Shown: positions 1 through 8,240 of the stretch, one piece after another
Position numbering within the stretch: the stretch's first letter is position 1
How the letters are laid out: each line of letters begins with the position of its first letter
Assembly: GCA_963663525.2 (NCBI GenBank)
Contig: CAXXHC010000003.1
Location: 186,001-250,000 of the forward strand
Source of the DNA: G963663525 sp963663525
GTDB lineage: Bacteria > Myxococcota_A > SURF-8 > G963663525
Length of the DNA: 64,000 bases
Direction: 5' to 3'
The notes under the pieces: model-generated
The model's database searches: none
What the model saw: the letters and a program-made list of their open reading frames with translations, nothing else
What the model was told of the DNA's origin: nothing
Program-made: the position numbers and the translations under genes

Positions 1-2
1 GT

Positions 3-749
3 GGGCACGACTACGTGACGGTGTTCGTGGACATGGACGAGGCGAAGGTTCTGCACGTGGAGCCCGGCAAAGACCACCGGACGGTGGCGGGCTTCGAGGC
101 TGAGCTTCACGCTCACGGCGGTAAACCCGAACAGGTGAAAGAGTTCAGCATGGACATGTCAGCGGCGTTCATCAAGGGGGTTGGGAAACAGTTTCCCGAT
201 GCGGCGATGACCTTCGACCGCTTCCACGTGATGAAGCTTGTCAACAAGGCCGTGGACGAGGTGCGGCGTGAGGAGCGCCAAGACAGGACTGAGTTGGAAA
301 AGACGAGATGGGTCTGGTTGAAAAACGAGCAAAACCTTACGGACAAAGAGCGAGAGAAGTTCGATGAGTTGAAAGACAGCACGCTGAAAACGGCCAGGGG
401 CTATCGGCTCAAAGAGACGCTTCAGTCGGTATATGCCGACTACGCAGGCCATCCAGATGACGGTGAGAAGCAGTTGCAGTACTGGTATTTCTGGGCCACG
501 CACAGCCAACTGCCGCCGATGATCAAGGTAGCCAAAACGATCAAGACCCACTGGGATGGGGTATTGCGGTGGTTTCAGTCAGGTTTGACACAAGGGCTGG
601 TGGAAGGCATCAACGGTATAATTCAGGCGGCCAAGCGCAAGGCCAGAGGGTTCAGGTCGTTTAGGAAGCTTCGAACCATGATCTTCCTCGTCGCTGGAAA
701 GCTAGACTTCGACCTGCCGCAGATGAAACTGCTTACCCACAGTAAATAG
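3..749 (+). CDS. ISL3-family transposase, 5'-truncated by window edge
   Basis: This is the C-terminal ~248 residues of an ISL3-type DDE transposase. The frame is open to the window edge and reads GHDYVTVFVDMDE, so the start lies to the left. The family pattern is clear: a first Asp block (VFVDMDEAKVLHVEPGKD), a second with QFPDAAMTFDRFHVMK followed by NKAVDEVRREE, and the C-terminal glutamate block GLVEGINGIIQAAKRKARGF. The gene ends with TAG at 747-749. Just downstream, on the other strand, lies a truncated Avd-like gene, which suggests this element inserted into it. I could not define the terminal inverted repeat, so the element end (somewhere in 750-800) is open. Confidence 0.88.
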   Translation, partial: GHDYVTVFVDMDEAKVLHVEPGKDHRTVAGFEAELHAHGGKPEQVKEFSMDMSAAFIKGVGKQFPDAAMTFDRFHVMKLVNKAVDEVRREERQDRTELEKTRWVWLKNEQNLTDKEREKFDELKDSTLKTARGYRLKETLQSVYADYAGHPDDGEKQLQYWYFWATHSQLPPMIKVAKTIKTHWDGVLRWFQSGLTQGLVEGINGIIQAAKRKARGFRSFRKLRTMIFLVAGKLDFDLPQMKLLTHSK

Positions 750-797
750 CGAGGAGGCTGCTTCTTCTGTGGCGGCCTGAGAATATGTATTGCGATT

Positions 798-926
798 ATC
801 CAGCACGTGCCCCATCACTCTGTCGCCCAGGATATATTTATATTCCTTGGGGAACTTCGCGGCGCGGGGGATCAACTCCTTGGACAGGTCCAGCGCCTTC
901 TGGATGACCGGCAATTCCTGTTTCAT
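798..926 (-). pseudogene. Avd-like four-helix-bundle protein, N-terminal fragment
   Basis: From ATG at 926 the minus strand encodes about 43 residues beginning MKQELPVIQKALDLSKEL and continuing through KFPKEYKYILGDRVMGHVLD. This matches the N-terminus of the Avd accessory proteins of diversity-generating retroelements, and more distantly the S23/IVP-type four-helix-bundle proteins. Homology ends near 798 and the frame runs into sequence beside the ISL3 transposase, so the gene appears interrupted by that insertion. No reverse transcriptase or template repeat is visible in the window. An alternative is a free-standing four-helix-bundle protein unrelated to a retroelement. Confidence 0.55.
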
Positions 927-1052
927 GAAAAAAATTTCGAGGCGCGCCTTCGACGCGCCAAAGTCGAAACACTGATCATACTTCGTCATTCACGGATGGA
1001 ATTCAATGCGCGGGGATGCTCATGGTCTTGACCGTGGGTATGCCCGCGCGTA

Positions 1053-1409
1053 TTAGAACCCAAGCACCAGGGCTATCCGGTGTTTCACTTCGTCGAATAA
1101 TTCACCCGGGAGTACACCTGCACGTTTCGCCAGACGGCTGGTCGAGATGGTGCGAAGCTGATGGCAGAGGATCATGCTGTCTACCTTCAGTCCCCCGTCG
1201 CCCTTTCGGACGGATACGGTGAAGGCATGTTTGAAACGCACGTTGCTCGTGATGGGAACCGCCCAGACGAGTCCGTGGGGAATGCGGTTGAAATCATTTA
1301 CGGAAACGATCAGGCAAGGACGCCGACCGCCTTGCTCGTGGCCCTTCACCGGCTCCAGATCCACCCACCAGATGTCACCACACTTGGGAGATCCTTTTTT
1401 CGGGCTCAT
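1053..1409 (-). CDS. MazF/PemK-family mRNA interferase toxin
   Basis: A 118-residue protein with the MazF/PemK signature: GDIWWVDLEPVKGHEQGGRR near residues 11-30, followed by PCLIVSVNDFN, then the VWAVPITSN strand and the conserved C-terminal VDSMILCHQLRTI block. Family members cleave single-stranded mRNA at short sequences and are held inactive by a co-transcribed antitoxin. Its ATG (1407-1409) overlaps the stop of the upstream antitoxin (tca, 1406-1408), giving ATGA coupling. The key Arg of RRP and the VDSMILC segment are intact, so it may be active. Length is normal for the family. Confidence 0.9.
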   Translation of the reverse strand: MSPKKGSPKCGDIWWVDLEPVKGHEQGGRRPCLIVSVNDFNRIPHGLVWAVPITSNVRFKHAFTVSVRKGDGGLKVDSMILCHQLRTISTSRLAKRAGVLPGELFDEVKHRIALVLGF

Positions 1410-1663
1410 GGAGCATTCTCACTGTCCAGGCCATCGTTTAGCGTCGTATCCCAAGCCTCGCGTTCGGCGAGTTCGGCATCCCAGGCGTCCTTATCCTCGC
1501 GCATGGCACGAAACTCCTGCTCGGCTTGCGCCCAGAACAAGCGTTTTTGATACGCATCAAGCGCTTTTGCAATCACATCCTGCATGGTCGAATCCGTGCG
1601 ACGGGACAATTCGCGCAGAAGATCTCTGGAATTTTCGCTGATTCGGACGGTGGCTCCCGGCAT
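1406..1663 (-). CDS. Ribbon-helix-helix antitoxin of the MazF-type pair
   Basis: An 85-residue protein starting MPGATVRISENSRDLLREL. The N-terminal ~45 residues fit a ribbon-helix-helix DNA-binding fold (beta strand ATVRIS, then two helices). The rest is a charged tail (EFRAMREDKDAWDAELAERE) of the kind that wraps the toxin. I chose ATG at 1663 because AAGGAGG lies 7 nt upstream; the frame extends to 1702 without a ribosome site. It should neutralise the MazF-like toxin encoded next and repress the shared promoter at 1724-1753. Confidence 0.82.
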   Translation of the reverse strand: MPGATVRISENSRDLLRELSRRTDSTMQDVIAKALDAYQKRLFWAQAEQEFRAMREDKDAWDAELAEREAWDTTLNDGLDSENAP

Positions 1664-1723
1664 GGTAGACCTCCTTTTTAAACGATGGGCAATGGTGACC
1701 ACCGTCTTAAGTATCTACGATAT

Positions 1724-1753
1724 AGTCTACCACTAAGTAGCCTTTTGTGTCAA
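1724..1753 (-). promoter_or_regulatory. Promoter of the toxin-antitoxin operon
   Basis: Read on the minus strand there is a perfect -35 (TTGACA, 1748-1753), an 18-bp spacer and a -10-like TAGACT (1724-1729), about 60 bp before the antitoxin ATG. Between the -10 and the start are two related motifs (GTAGAC and GTAGATAC), possible half-sites for the ribbon-helix-helix antitoxin. The operator reading is inference. Confidence 0.6.
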
Positions 1754-1763
1754 CCGATTTTGT

Positions 1764-2089
1764 CGATATGAAAGTCTAACCGGGCCCAACAACGGACCAT
1801 TCTGGGCTCTCCTCACCATCTCAGTGTCAATTCTGGGTACTGTAAATCGTGGCGTTATTTCGCAGGCTTGGGGCGTTTCGTCACAAACGGAACAGAATTC
1901 AAAGACCTTCTTCGTCACCGTTCGGCTCGTGGAGGCATCGACGAGATTCATGCCAGAAGCTGATGCGAAAAGCCCCGTGATTACGACGGGTTACAGTCGC
2001 ATTTTTCACCCGCAAAAACGTTGAATTGGACCGCAATCTGCATGACACAACAGACAACACAAGAACAAGACCAAGAAAGGATGAAAACG
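1764..2089. other. Intergenic, no gene recognised
   Basis: Short open frames occur on both strands but none has a convincing ribosome site or recognisable product. The sequence may be remnant DNA between the toxin-antitoxin pair and the small protein at 2090. Confidence 0.5.
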
Positions 2090-2293
2090 ATGAGCACACA
2101 GACCGCCCAGCAAGCCTACAAAGAAAAGAGGAAGCAAATCGACAAACGACTGACCACCATCAAAAAGGAACTCGATCGCCACGCCGAAGCGGCTGAATCC
2201 ATCCACTGGGGCCACCATGGCGATATCTCCCACGTAGAGTGTCTGCTCCATCAGATTGAAGCTTTTTTGAAAAACGAAGACATCGACGATTGA
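2090..2293 (+). CDS. Small charged protein of unknown function
   Basis: A 67-residue helical, highly charged protein (MSTQTAQQAYKEKRKQIDKR...). I chose ATG at 2090 because GAAAGGA lies about 8 nt upstream; ATG at 2081 is too close to that site. The middle holds a His-rich stretch (ESIHWGHHGDISHVE). It lies 17 nt before the integrase-like fragment at 2311, and the pair may be one transcript. I do not recognise a family. Confidence 0.55.
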   Translation: MSTQTAQQAYKEKRKQIDKRLTTIKKELDRHAEAAESIHWGHHGDISHVECLLHQIEAFLKNEDIDD

Positions 2294-2310
2294 GAAAGGA
2301 GAACACGATC

Positions 2311-2676
2311 ATGGGTACGACCAAGAACCTGAAAGAGGCCTGCGAACAGTATCTGGAGCATTTGAAAGCGGTCGGCAAAAAGCCTTCTACCCTCGGTACA
2401 GCCCGGCGCACGCTGGATCTGCTGATTTCTGAAATGGGCGAGGACAAGGAGGTGAAAAAGATTCTTCCCTTGCATGTGGATAAATTCTTCAAAAGCGAAG
2501 CTGCCACCATGCAACCTGGGAAAGATGGCCTTAACCCCCGTCCCCTTGCCGGACCGTCCGATAAATTGAATGCGGCGTTAAGCAGAGAATCTCTGCAAAC
2601 CGAGAGAATTTCGGAAAGGCCGTGGATGGGGCCGATCAGGCAGGATGTGTGGAAGGCTGGATATGCTCTAAGTTAA
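2311..2676 (+). pseudogene. Tyrosine-recombinase N-terminal (SAM-like) fragment
   Basis: From ATG at 2311 (AAGGAG 9 nt upstream) the first ~70 residues (NLKEACEQYLEHLKAVGKK..., ARRTLDLLISEMGED) look like the core-binding N-terminal domain of phage-type tyrosine integrases. The reading then dissolves into unrelated residues and stops at 2676. No catalytic Arg-His-Arg-Tyr domain follows in any frame, so this is either a truncated integrase or a free-standing binding-domain protein. Confidence 0.5.
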
Positions 2677-3124
2677 CGGATCTGAACGATTTTTTTGTAT
2701 GTCGCGCTGCTCGCCGTTATTCATTTCTCTGTCCGTTTCGGCGGAACAAACCCACGCAAAAGAGAAGGCTCGATTTGAGGACTGGCCGTACCGTTCGGAA
2801 GCGACCGGTGCGAAAAAATGAGGGCAACGGGCCTGGAGTTCGGGGCTGAAGCCGCTCAATCCGTCCTCGCAGAGCCATGCCACAACCTGATTTCCATAAA
2901 GCGCTTGCAGAAAACCCCTTCCACGGGAAAATCGGACGGCGTCATTGCGGCTACCAGCGATCGGGATGATTCCAACCAGCTCCTTTCGACCATGCCGAAG
3001 GCTGGACGGAGGGCTCGTTTCACGTTCTATCATCCGCTTTTCCGACATCAGGACATACCACTCCTTTCACGATCAAGTCGTCCATTCTGCATTTGTACTG
3101 CACGATAGCCGAACCCGATGTCTC
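2677..3124. other. Intergenic, no supported gene
   Basis: About 450 bp between the integrase fragment and the rve-type transposase. A minus-strand open frame (2668-3048) has no recognisable domain or ribosome site. Sequence near 3097-3115 may hold the terminal repeat of the following insertion element, but I could not pair it convincingly. Confidence 0.45.
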
Positions 3125-4318
3125 TCAGGCAGCCTGCTCGTCGTCCACCCAGCGGTAGCCCACCAGCTTGCCGTCGGCGAACTCCACGCTTTCGAGTCGC
3201 TTGGCGCGTACATCGTCGATCCGGGTCACGTCCGCGATCCTCTTCCCAACGGCGTACTCGGACGGCGTCATCCCGTCCAGGGCTTCGTGGGCTCGGTACT
3301 CGTTGAACCAGGTCCGGTATTCATCCAGCAGCCACTGCAACTGCTCGACGCTCTCCACCCGGAAATGGTTGAGGAACTCCAATTTGATGCTCTGGAGCGC
3401 CCGCTCGGCGAAGCAGTTCATGGTGGGGTATCTGGGCGGGGACTTCAGTTCCTTGATCTCGGAGACCGCCAGCAGGCGCATCACCTGGCCCTTGAAAAGC
3501 GGATCGCGGTCGTGGATAAGTTTCAGCGGATGGCGCTTCCACTTGCGAAACACCTCAACCAGCGTCCCGGCAACGCGGAAGGAGTCAAGGAAGCGATAGC
3601 GCTCAAAGGCGCGAATCTCCAGAATCTCCTTGGTAAATGTATCGCTGACCAGCAGGATGGCAACCTCCGTTCCCTTTCTCAGGTGCGTGAAGAAGAAATC
3701 CATGCACCACACCTCGTCCTTGAAGGTTCCCATCCACTTCTTCAACTTGGGCCGATTGTCATCGATGGGATCGAGGCCGTGTGCCTTCAGAATCCTGGCC
3801 ACCGTGAATTTCGAAACTTTGATGCCCATACGGGCCAGAGTTTTAGAAATCTTGACCGCTCCGAACCTCGGGTTCTCCCGCTTAATTTTCAGCACCCATT
3901 CGACGATCAGCGCGTCCACGGGCGGTCGGCCACCGGGATTCTTCGGCTTTGTGAACGGATGGCGCAGGCGTGCCGTCCAGGTTTTCACCGTGGCCGGGCT
4001 GGAGCCAAGGAACTTCGTCTGGAACAACCGATTCCCGCGCGTCAGCAGGTAAGCATAGACTTGGGCCAGTCGGGTCGAAAGCGACATCGGAGCGCGCTTG
4101 TTTCGCGCCCGGTGCAGTTCCTTACGGAGCGATTCATTGACGGCCTTCAGCGCCAGGTTTTCCGAGTAAAGGCGGCGCAGTTCGCTCGGATGGGGTGAAT
4201 AGCCGATCTTGGAAAGCTGATCGACGATCAGGAGTAAAGGCCAGGTCAGACAGAGGCGGAGCAACGGCAACGGCATAGGACAACGACTTTCTACATCCAG
4301 CGGTTCGGAGTACATCTC
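3125..4318 (-). CDS. Integrase-core (rve) transposase, IS481-like
   Basis: A transposase of about 397 residues. The N-terminal third is a helix-turn-helix region (SSPATVKTWTARLRHPF), followed by RFGAVKISKTLARMGIKVSK as in IS3/IS481-type proteins. The rve catalytic core follows: first Asp in VWCMDFFFTHLRK, second in LIHDRDPLFKG, and Glu in MNCFAERALQSIKLEFLNHF. The tail HEALDGMTPSEYAVG is typical. The start is uncertain: ATG at 4318 is used, but 4279 or an upstream start at 4363 are possible. It abuts the IS3 element that begins near 4385. Terminal repeats were not resolved. Confidence 0.8.
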   Translation of the reverse strand, partial: EMYSEPLDVESRCPMPLPLLRLCLTWPLLLIVDQLSKIGYSPHPSELRRLYSENLALKAVNESLRKELHRARNKRAPMSLSTRLAQVYAYLLTRGNRLFQTKFLGSSPATVKTWTARLRHPFTKPKNPGGRPPVDALIVEWVLKIKRENPRFGAVKISKTLARMGIKVSKFTVARILKAHGLDPIDDNRPKLKKWMGTFKDEVWCMDFFFTHLRKGTEVAILLVSDTFTKEILEIRAFERYRFLDSFRVAGTLVEVFRKWKRHPLKLIHDRDPLFKGQVMRLLAVSEIKELKSPPRYPTMNCFAERALQSIKLEFLNHFRVESVEQLQWLLDEYRTWFNEYRAHEALDGMTPSEYAVGKRIADVTRIDDVRAKRLESVEFADGKLVGYRWVDDEQAA

Positions 4319-4465
4319 AACTTCAGGGCGGCGAGGGTACAATATGGAATGCTGAGGACGCAAGAATGCTTATCGTCTGGGAAACTTGGACACGGAGTTA
4401 ATGTGTAGATGGAGTTGATTCCGGCTCCCAAGATCCGGCAGAATGACCGGAGGAAGGAGCGAGTC

Positions 4466-4855
4466 ATGAGTGAGAATCCGAAAAAACGCCAAGCTTCGAA
4501 ACAACCGAAAGCCGGTACCCGTGAGGATGGATCGGGCGAGGATTTCATCCGTAAGGTCCGACGCAAAACCCGTCGCCGGTACACCGCCGAGGAAAAAATC
4601 CGCATCGTGATGGAAGGTCTGCGAGGCGAGTTGTCCGTGGTGGATCTGTGCCGTCGGGAAGGCCTTCATTCCAACGTCTATTACAAGTGGCTGAAGGACT
4701 TCATGGAGGCGGGCAAGGCCCGACTGTCGGGGGATACTCGCCGGGATGCCAGCAGGGATGAGGTGGACGGCCTCAAACGTGAGAATGCTCGGCTCAAAGA
4801 GCTGGTTGCAGAACTGGCGATCGAGAACCATGGTTTAAAAAAAATTGTGAGCTGA
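4466..4855 (+). CDS. IS3-family transposase OrfA
   Basis: A 129-residue OrfA. Start ATG 4466 follows AGGAAGGAGCGAG. It has a basic N-terminus, then RRRYTAEEKIRIVMEGLRGE and VDLCRREGLHSNVYYKWLKD, the helix-turn-helix of IS3 OrfA proteins. A leucine-zipper-like tail follows (LKRENARLKELVAELAIENHGLKK). It terminates 11 bases after an A8 run that lets ribosomes enter the OrfB frame. OrfA alone normally acts as DNA-binding regulator, and the OrfAB fusion as transposase. Confidence 0.9.
   Translation: MSENPKKRQASKQPKAGTREDGSGEDFIRKVRRKTRRRYTAEEKIRIVMEGLRGELSVVDLCRREGLHSNVYYKWLKDFMEAGKARLSGDTRRDASRDEVDGLKRENARLKELVAELAIENHGLKKIVS
4837..4844 (+). promoter_or_regulatory. Programmed -1 frameshift site of the IS3 element
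   Basis: Eight consecutive A residues sit in the phase A_AAA_AAA relative to OrfA codons (tta aaa aaa att). After a -1 slip the new frame reads NCELKLYERQGKEHLMMEQK with no stop and joins OrfB exactly. This is the classic IS3 slippery heptamer. Confidence 0.85.
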
Positions 4856-4887
4856 AACTCTACGAGAGGCAAGGAAAGGAGCATCTC

Positions 4888-5973
4888 ATGATGGAGCAGA
4901 AGCTTGCGATTTTGACCGAGGTGGAGAGGAGTCCCAACAAGAAGAAGTTACTGAAGTCCATGGGAGTGTCCCGCTCGACGTACTACACTTGGAGAAAGCG
5001 GGTTCGCCGGGAGGGGAAGACCGGCCTGGAGCATAAAGGACGTGGGTCGCCGGGATGGAACCGCCTGTTGGATTCGGAGCGGGAACACGTACTGGAGCAG
5101 GCACGAGCGTTTCCTCCGTTGAGCAGCCGGGAACTGGCGGTTCGGATCACGGACAGCGGTCGGTTCTACATCAGCGAATCCAGCGTGTACCGAATCCTGA
5201 AGGCGGCGGGTCTGATCAAACCCCACATCGTCGAAAAGAAGGCTGCCAAAGAATATCATACGAAGCCCAAACGGGTGAACGAGCAATGGCAGAGCGACAT
5301 CACGTACATCAAGATCGTCGGCTGGGGTTTCTATTTCCTGATCTCGGTGCTGGACGACGTGTCCCGTTTCATCCTCGCCTGGCACTTGTCGCAAGACATG
5401 ACGGGGGAGTCGATCTCGGACGTGGTGGAGGCGGCCCTGGCTTTCGCCGGAATCGAAGAAAACGACAAGAAGCCGCGTTTCCTGTCCGACAACGGCTCCG
5501 GCTACGTGGGAGCGGCGCTCAACGACTACCTTGATTTCTGGGGCATCCGGCACATCTATGCCGCGCCGTATCATCCCCAGACCAACGGCAAGATCGAGCG
5601 ATATCACCTGACGCTGAAGATCGACGGCAGTCTGTTGGTGTTCACGACACCGGACGAGTTCGTGCGTTTCATGGAAGTCTTCGTCGATTACTACAATCAC
5701 GAACGTGTCCACGAAGCCCTGGGGAACGTGACCCCGGCAGACGTGTACTTCGGACGCCGGGAGACCATCCTGAAGGCCAGGGCAGAGCTGAAAGAGCGGT
5801 CCATAACCCGCCGCAAAGCCAAGAACCAGTCCGGTATCGACCTGAAGCTGCCGGTCGAACCGATTCGGAAAATGGCCGACGATCATCCCTACTGGAAGTA
5901 TTTCGGGGTGTTGTCTCGGACGGAAAAAGCGGATCTGCTTGTCGGTAAAGGAGAAACAAGTTATGCTGATTGA
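4888..5973 (+). CDS. IS3-family transposase OrfB (catalytic part)
   Basis: A 361-residue catalytic subunit, open upstream to the A8 slip site, so the mature enzyme is the OrfAB fusion. The N-terminus has an HTH_21-like block (SSRELAVRITDSGRFYISES, SVYRILKAAGL). The rve domain shows the DDE triad: Asp in QWQSDITYIK, Asp in PRFLSDNGSGYVG, Glu in HPQTNGKIERYHLTLK. The tail HERVHEALGNVTPADVYFG is standard. It appears intact. Confidence 0.92.
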   Translation: MMEQKLAILTEVERSPNKKKLLKSMGVSRSTYYTWRKRVRREGKTGLEHKGRGSPGWNRLLDSEREHVLEQARAFPPLSSRELAVRITDSGRFYISESSVYRILKAAGLIKPHIVEKKAAKEYHTKPKRVNEQWQSDITYIKIVGWGFYFLISVLDDVSRFILAWHLSQDMTGESISDVVEAALAFAGIEENDKKPRFLSDNGSGYVGAALNDYLDFWGIRHIYAAPYHPQTNGKIERYHLTLKIDGSLLVFTTPDEFVRFMEVFVDYYNHERVHEALGNVTPADVYFGRRETILKARAELKERSITRRKAKNQSGIDLKLPVEPIRKMADDHPYWKYFGVLSRTEKADLLVGKGETSYAD

Positions 5974-6093
5974 ACCTGCCTGGAGGATAGGGCAACGCTG
6001 GGGAGCGACCCGAGCGCCACGGTGGGTGAACGGCGGACAGGCGGAGCTTCATGCTCCGTCGTCCCTTTATCCCCTGTCCGTTGTTCCAAGAAA

Positions 6094-6280
6094 GCGATAA
6101 ACCCAAAACAACGATGGAAACAAGTACTAAATTCACAAGCCGGGCTCAACCGCTCTCACATTCAAAACGACCCCTAAGTGTCCAATTTCGGCTGAAGACG
6201 CACACATTTAGCGATCTAATAGGCAAGCCGAATCGGAATTCCTTTAGAGATTCAGCACTTATACGCCGGATTCCCAAACG
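6094..6280. other. Intergenic, no gene seen
   Basis: About 190 bp between the IS3 element and the hairpin at 6281. No open frame with a ribosome site is visible. Confidence 0.5.
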
Positions 6281-6316
6281 ACAACCGGCCCGGTGATTTC
6301 TCACGGAGCCGGTTGT
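6281..6316. terminator. Hairpin terminator beside the left tmRNA-tail repeat
   Basis: ACAACCGGC at 6281-6289 pairs with GCCGGTTGT at 6308-6316. On the minus strand it lies just beyond the 3' end of the tmRNA-like repeat, where a tmRNA terminator would be. Confidence 0.6.
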
Positions 6317-6326
6317 TTCTTGAGTT

Positions 6327-6357
6327 ATTGGTGGAGGCGGGGGGAATCGAATGCCCC
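6327..6357 (-). repeat. tmRNA 3'-end copy, att-like direct repeat 1
   Basis: On the minus strand this 31-bp stretch reads as the T-arm and acceptor end of a tmRNA gene: TTCGATTCCCCCC then GCCTCCACCA. It is identical to 10659-10689. The two stem positions next to the T-loop do not pair well (GGGGCA against CCCCC), so this is a tail fragment, not a working tmRNA. No tmRNA body (5' domain or tag codons) follows to the right. Such copies mark integration into the 3' end of ssrA. Confidence 0.75.
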
Positions 6358-6675
6358 GACGGGGATTCTGGCAAGTTCAGTGATTACGTTAGCTTACGAC
6401 CTATCTGTATGAATTCACAAAACAATGTCTATCCCGTTCCATACCGACCAAATACGTTCGATTCCAACGAATGGTGCAGAGTCTGGGCATTATTTGGGCA
6501 TTATCAGGGAATCACATCGGGACAGGACATCGATAGCAAACCGGTATACCTTTCAACAAAAGATACTCGGTGTATCGAGACTTTCTACGGAAAGCCTGCC
6601 AGGAAGATGAGAAAGAAACGTCGGTGAATCAACCTAACGATGAGCCATCATATCGTCGATTCTGATTCCGATCAA
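6358..6675. other. Intergenic next to att-like repeat, no gene
   Basis: About 320 bp. A short run after the repeat (ending ATTACGT near 6390) weakly resembles the sequence after the second repeat, so homology may extend past 31 bp. The open frames here have no recognisable product. Confidence 0.4.
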
Positions 6676-6833
6676 GTCGATTCATTGCCTACCATCCGGT
6701 AAAGTTGACCCCGGAACCGTTATCGTTTATAATGCAAAAGCATTGCAGAAAGGACGATAAAGAAGCTTACGATGCATGTCTCCCAAACACTGGAATCTTT
6801 CCCGAAAAAAGCACCAAACTTGATGGTGACGGG
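6676..6833 (+). pseudogene. Decayed copy of the ATPase promoter and gene start
   Basis: This matches 9151-9320, the promoter, operator and first codons of the AAA ATPase/DUF4143 gene, with scattered substitutions and one 12-bp gap. The -35 TTGACC (6705-6710), 17-bp spacer and TATAAT (6728-6733) are kept, as are the palindromic arms TATCGT (6721-6726) and ACGATA (6754-6759). From ATG at 6772 the copy reads MHVSQTLESFPKKAPN, against MYVSRTLEAFLEKATK in the intact gene, then diverges after the VMVTG-like segment. Weak resemblance may run to about 6930. Confidence 0.8.
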
Positions 6834-7168
6834 AGATTATCGATGTCTGAATTCCGTCTCCAGGCACGGATAAAAGTACGTCCCTTACTGCACTCATTGA
6901 TTTCAAAAACCATCGAACTCGCCAATGACCTGAAGAGGCATGACAATCCTCTCCTGAGTTCCACCACACACATAAACACAGGCTATAGTTGCGGTCAATA
7001 CGGATATCTCAAGCAAGCTTGAGCTAAATAGGTTCTTTTTTTGTCTAAACGATGGCAAGATGTCACAAAACAGATCAAGTTGTCCTGGTTCTGCACATTG
7101 AACAGGATCTACTAAGGCTATAAAATGCTTTCCATGTTCCTTGATTTACTGGAAGGGAAAGAGGCATA

Positions 7169-8229
7169 ATGTGGAAAGCAGAAAACAAACGAAAGAGCCT
7201 GTATGAGAATCTGGCCAAGTTGGGGGAGTTCGACGATTTGGCTACCCAGGCGGCGTACAACAAAGATGAAGTGTACTTGACCTGGAGGACGAGTGGAAAG
7301 AATACCTGCAAGGAATGTGCAAAACGTCATGAAAAACACAACTTATCGGTGATTGGGATGAATTCCCGCCCTTGCATCCCAACTGCAGGTGCCAGTTGGA
7401 GGTTACGAAGGTGGTTCTGGCTGCCGGTAGTGAGGAGATGCTATCGTGGTATACCCCACAGGGTGAAAGGGTCAAGTCAGGAAACTTGAGTAAACCACGG
7501 ATGTACATCGGGGGGAACCCGTTAAACAGGATTGACTCGACGGAGAGGGCTCTCGAAGACAACGATCCCGTTGACAACGAACCGTCCCTATGGGGATTCA
7601 TGAAATATATCACGGGGATAGAAGACCCCGTTACAGAGGCGTTAACAAACATCCGGTAACGGGTAGCCAAGGAGAAACATGACGAAGCCGTCTTTGGAAA
7701 TCCGACAACAGCCGACTTCAGTGGGATTGAATCCTACGGTCGTCAGTATGCTCAAAAGATAAATCAGGCAGGAGTCAAGGCCGCCAAGGCCGGGGAGGTC
7801 GGACTTCAGGTTGTATCCATAGGACTGCCGGATCCGACGGATGCCCTTTATCTTGGACTTGCATATGGCGGCTTGAAAGTCGTCCGTAAATTGCCGGGGT
7901 GGGCCACGTTCAGCTCGACAAATCTGAGGAGAAACATGGTGAGTGCCGGTCGTATTGCACCGGACTACGAACATGTTGCCCATCATATCGTTGCCGGGTC
8001 AGGGTATAGTGAGGCTGCGTTGGAAGCCCAGAAGATCTTGTCGAAGTTCGGAATCGGACCGGATGATGCCGTGAACGGAGTCTTTTTACCCAAGTCGATA
8101 CATGCACCTTTGTATACAAAAAGGTACTTTGAAAAAGTAAATTTTGCATTGCGTGAAGCTGGAAGCAAAAACGAGGCAATTGGCATTCTGGAAGACATTG
8201 CTGATCAATTAAAAGCAGGTACCTTTTAA
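7169..8229 (+). pseudogene. MuF-AHH polymorphic toxin, frameshifted and interrupted
   Basis: Three in-order pieces make one toxin-like protein. The first frame (7169 to about 7340) ends in TWRTSGKNTCKECAKRHEKH. A -1 shift near 7333-7345 leads to IGDWDEFPPLHPNCRCQLEV, the C-terminal signature of phage-head minor/MuF domains. That frame runs to an in-frame TAA at 7657-7659 and continues open to 8229. The last part has an AHH nuclease domain: HVAHHIVAGSGYSEAALEAQ, then ILSKFGIGPDDAVNGVFLP. The AHH part has its own possible start (ATG 7936, GAGGAG 5 nt upstream). The immunity gene follows 11 bp later. Two lesions argue for a pseudogene unless one is a sequencing error. Confidence 0.78.
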
Positions 8230-8240
8230 GGAGGTTTGAA

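Larger units (their letters stand above)
4385..6090. mobile_element. IS3-family insertion sequence (candidate ends)
   Basis: The element carries orfA and orfB. Candidate termini are CTTGGACAC at 4385 and its imperfect inverted copy ending TTGTTCCAAG at 6090. Both are flanked by AAA (4382-4384 and 6091-6093), consistent with a 3-bp target duplication of the IS3 family. The ends are short and imperfect, so exact boundaries are provisional; the gene content is certain. Confidence 0.6.

Noticed and set aside
2668..3048. Minus-strand frame of 126 codons
   Set aside because: No recognisable domain and no ribosome site; called non-coding.
3090..4384. Terminal inverted repeats for the IS481-like element
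   Set aside because: ACGATA-type matches near 3107 and 4371 are too short and imperfect to set ends.
6313..6627. Open frame spanning the left tmRNA-tail repeat
   Set aside because: It reads through a structural-RNA fragment and lacks a ribosome site or known domain.
6358..6720. Searched for a full tmRNA gene attached to either repeat (also 10690-11050)
   Set aside because: No 5' tmRNA domain, no pairing partner for the acceptor stem and no tag reading frame; the right side is occupied by a protein gene.
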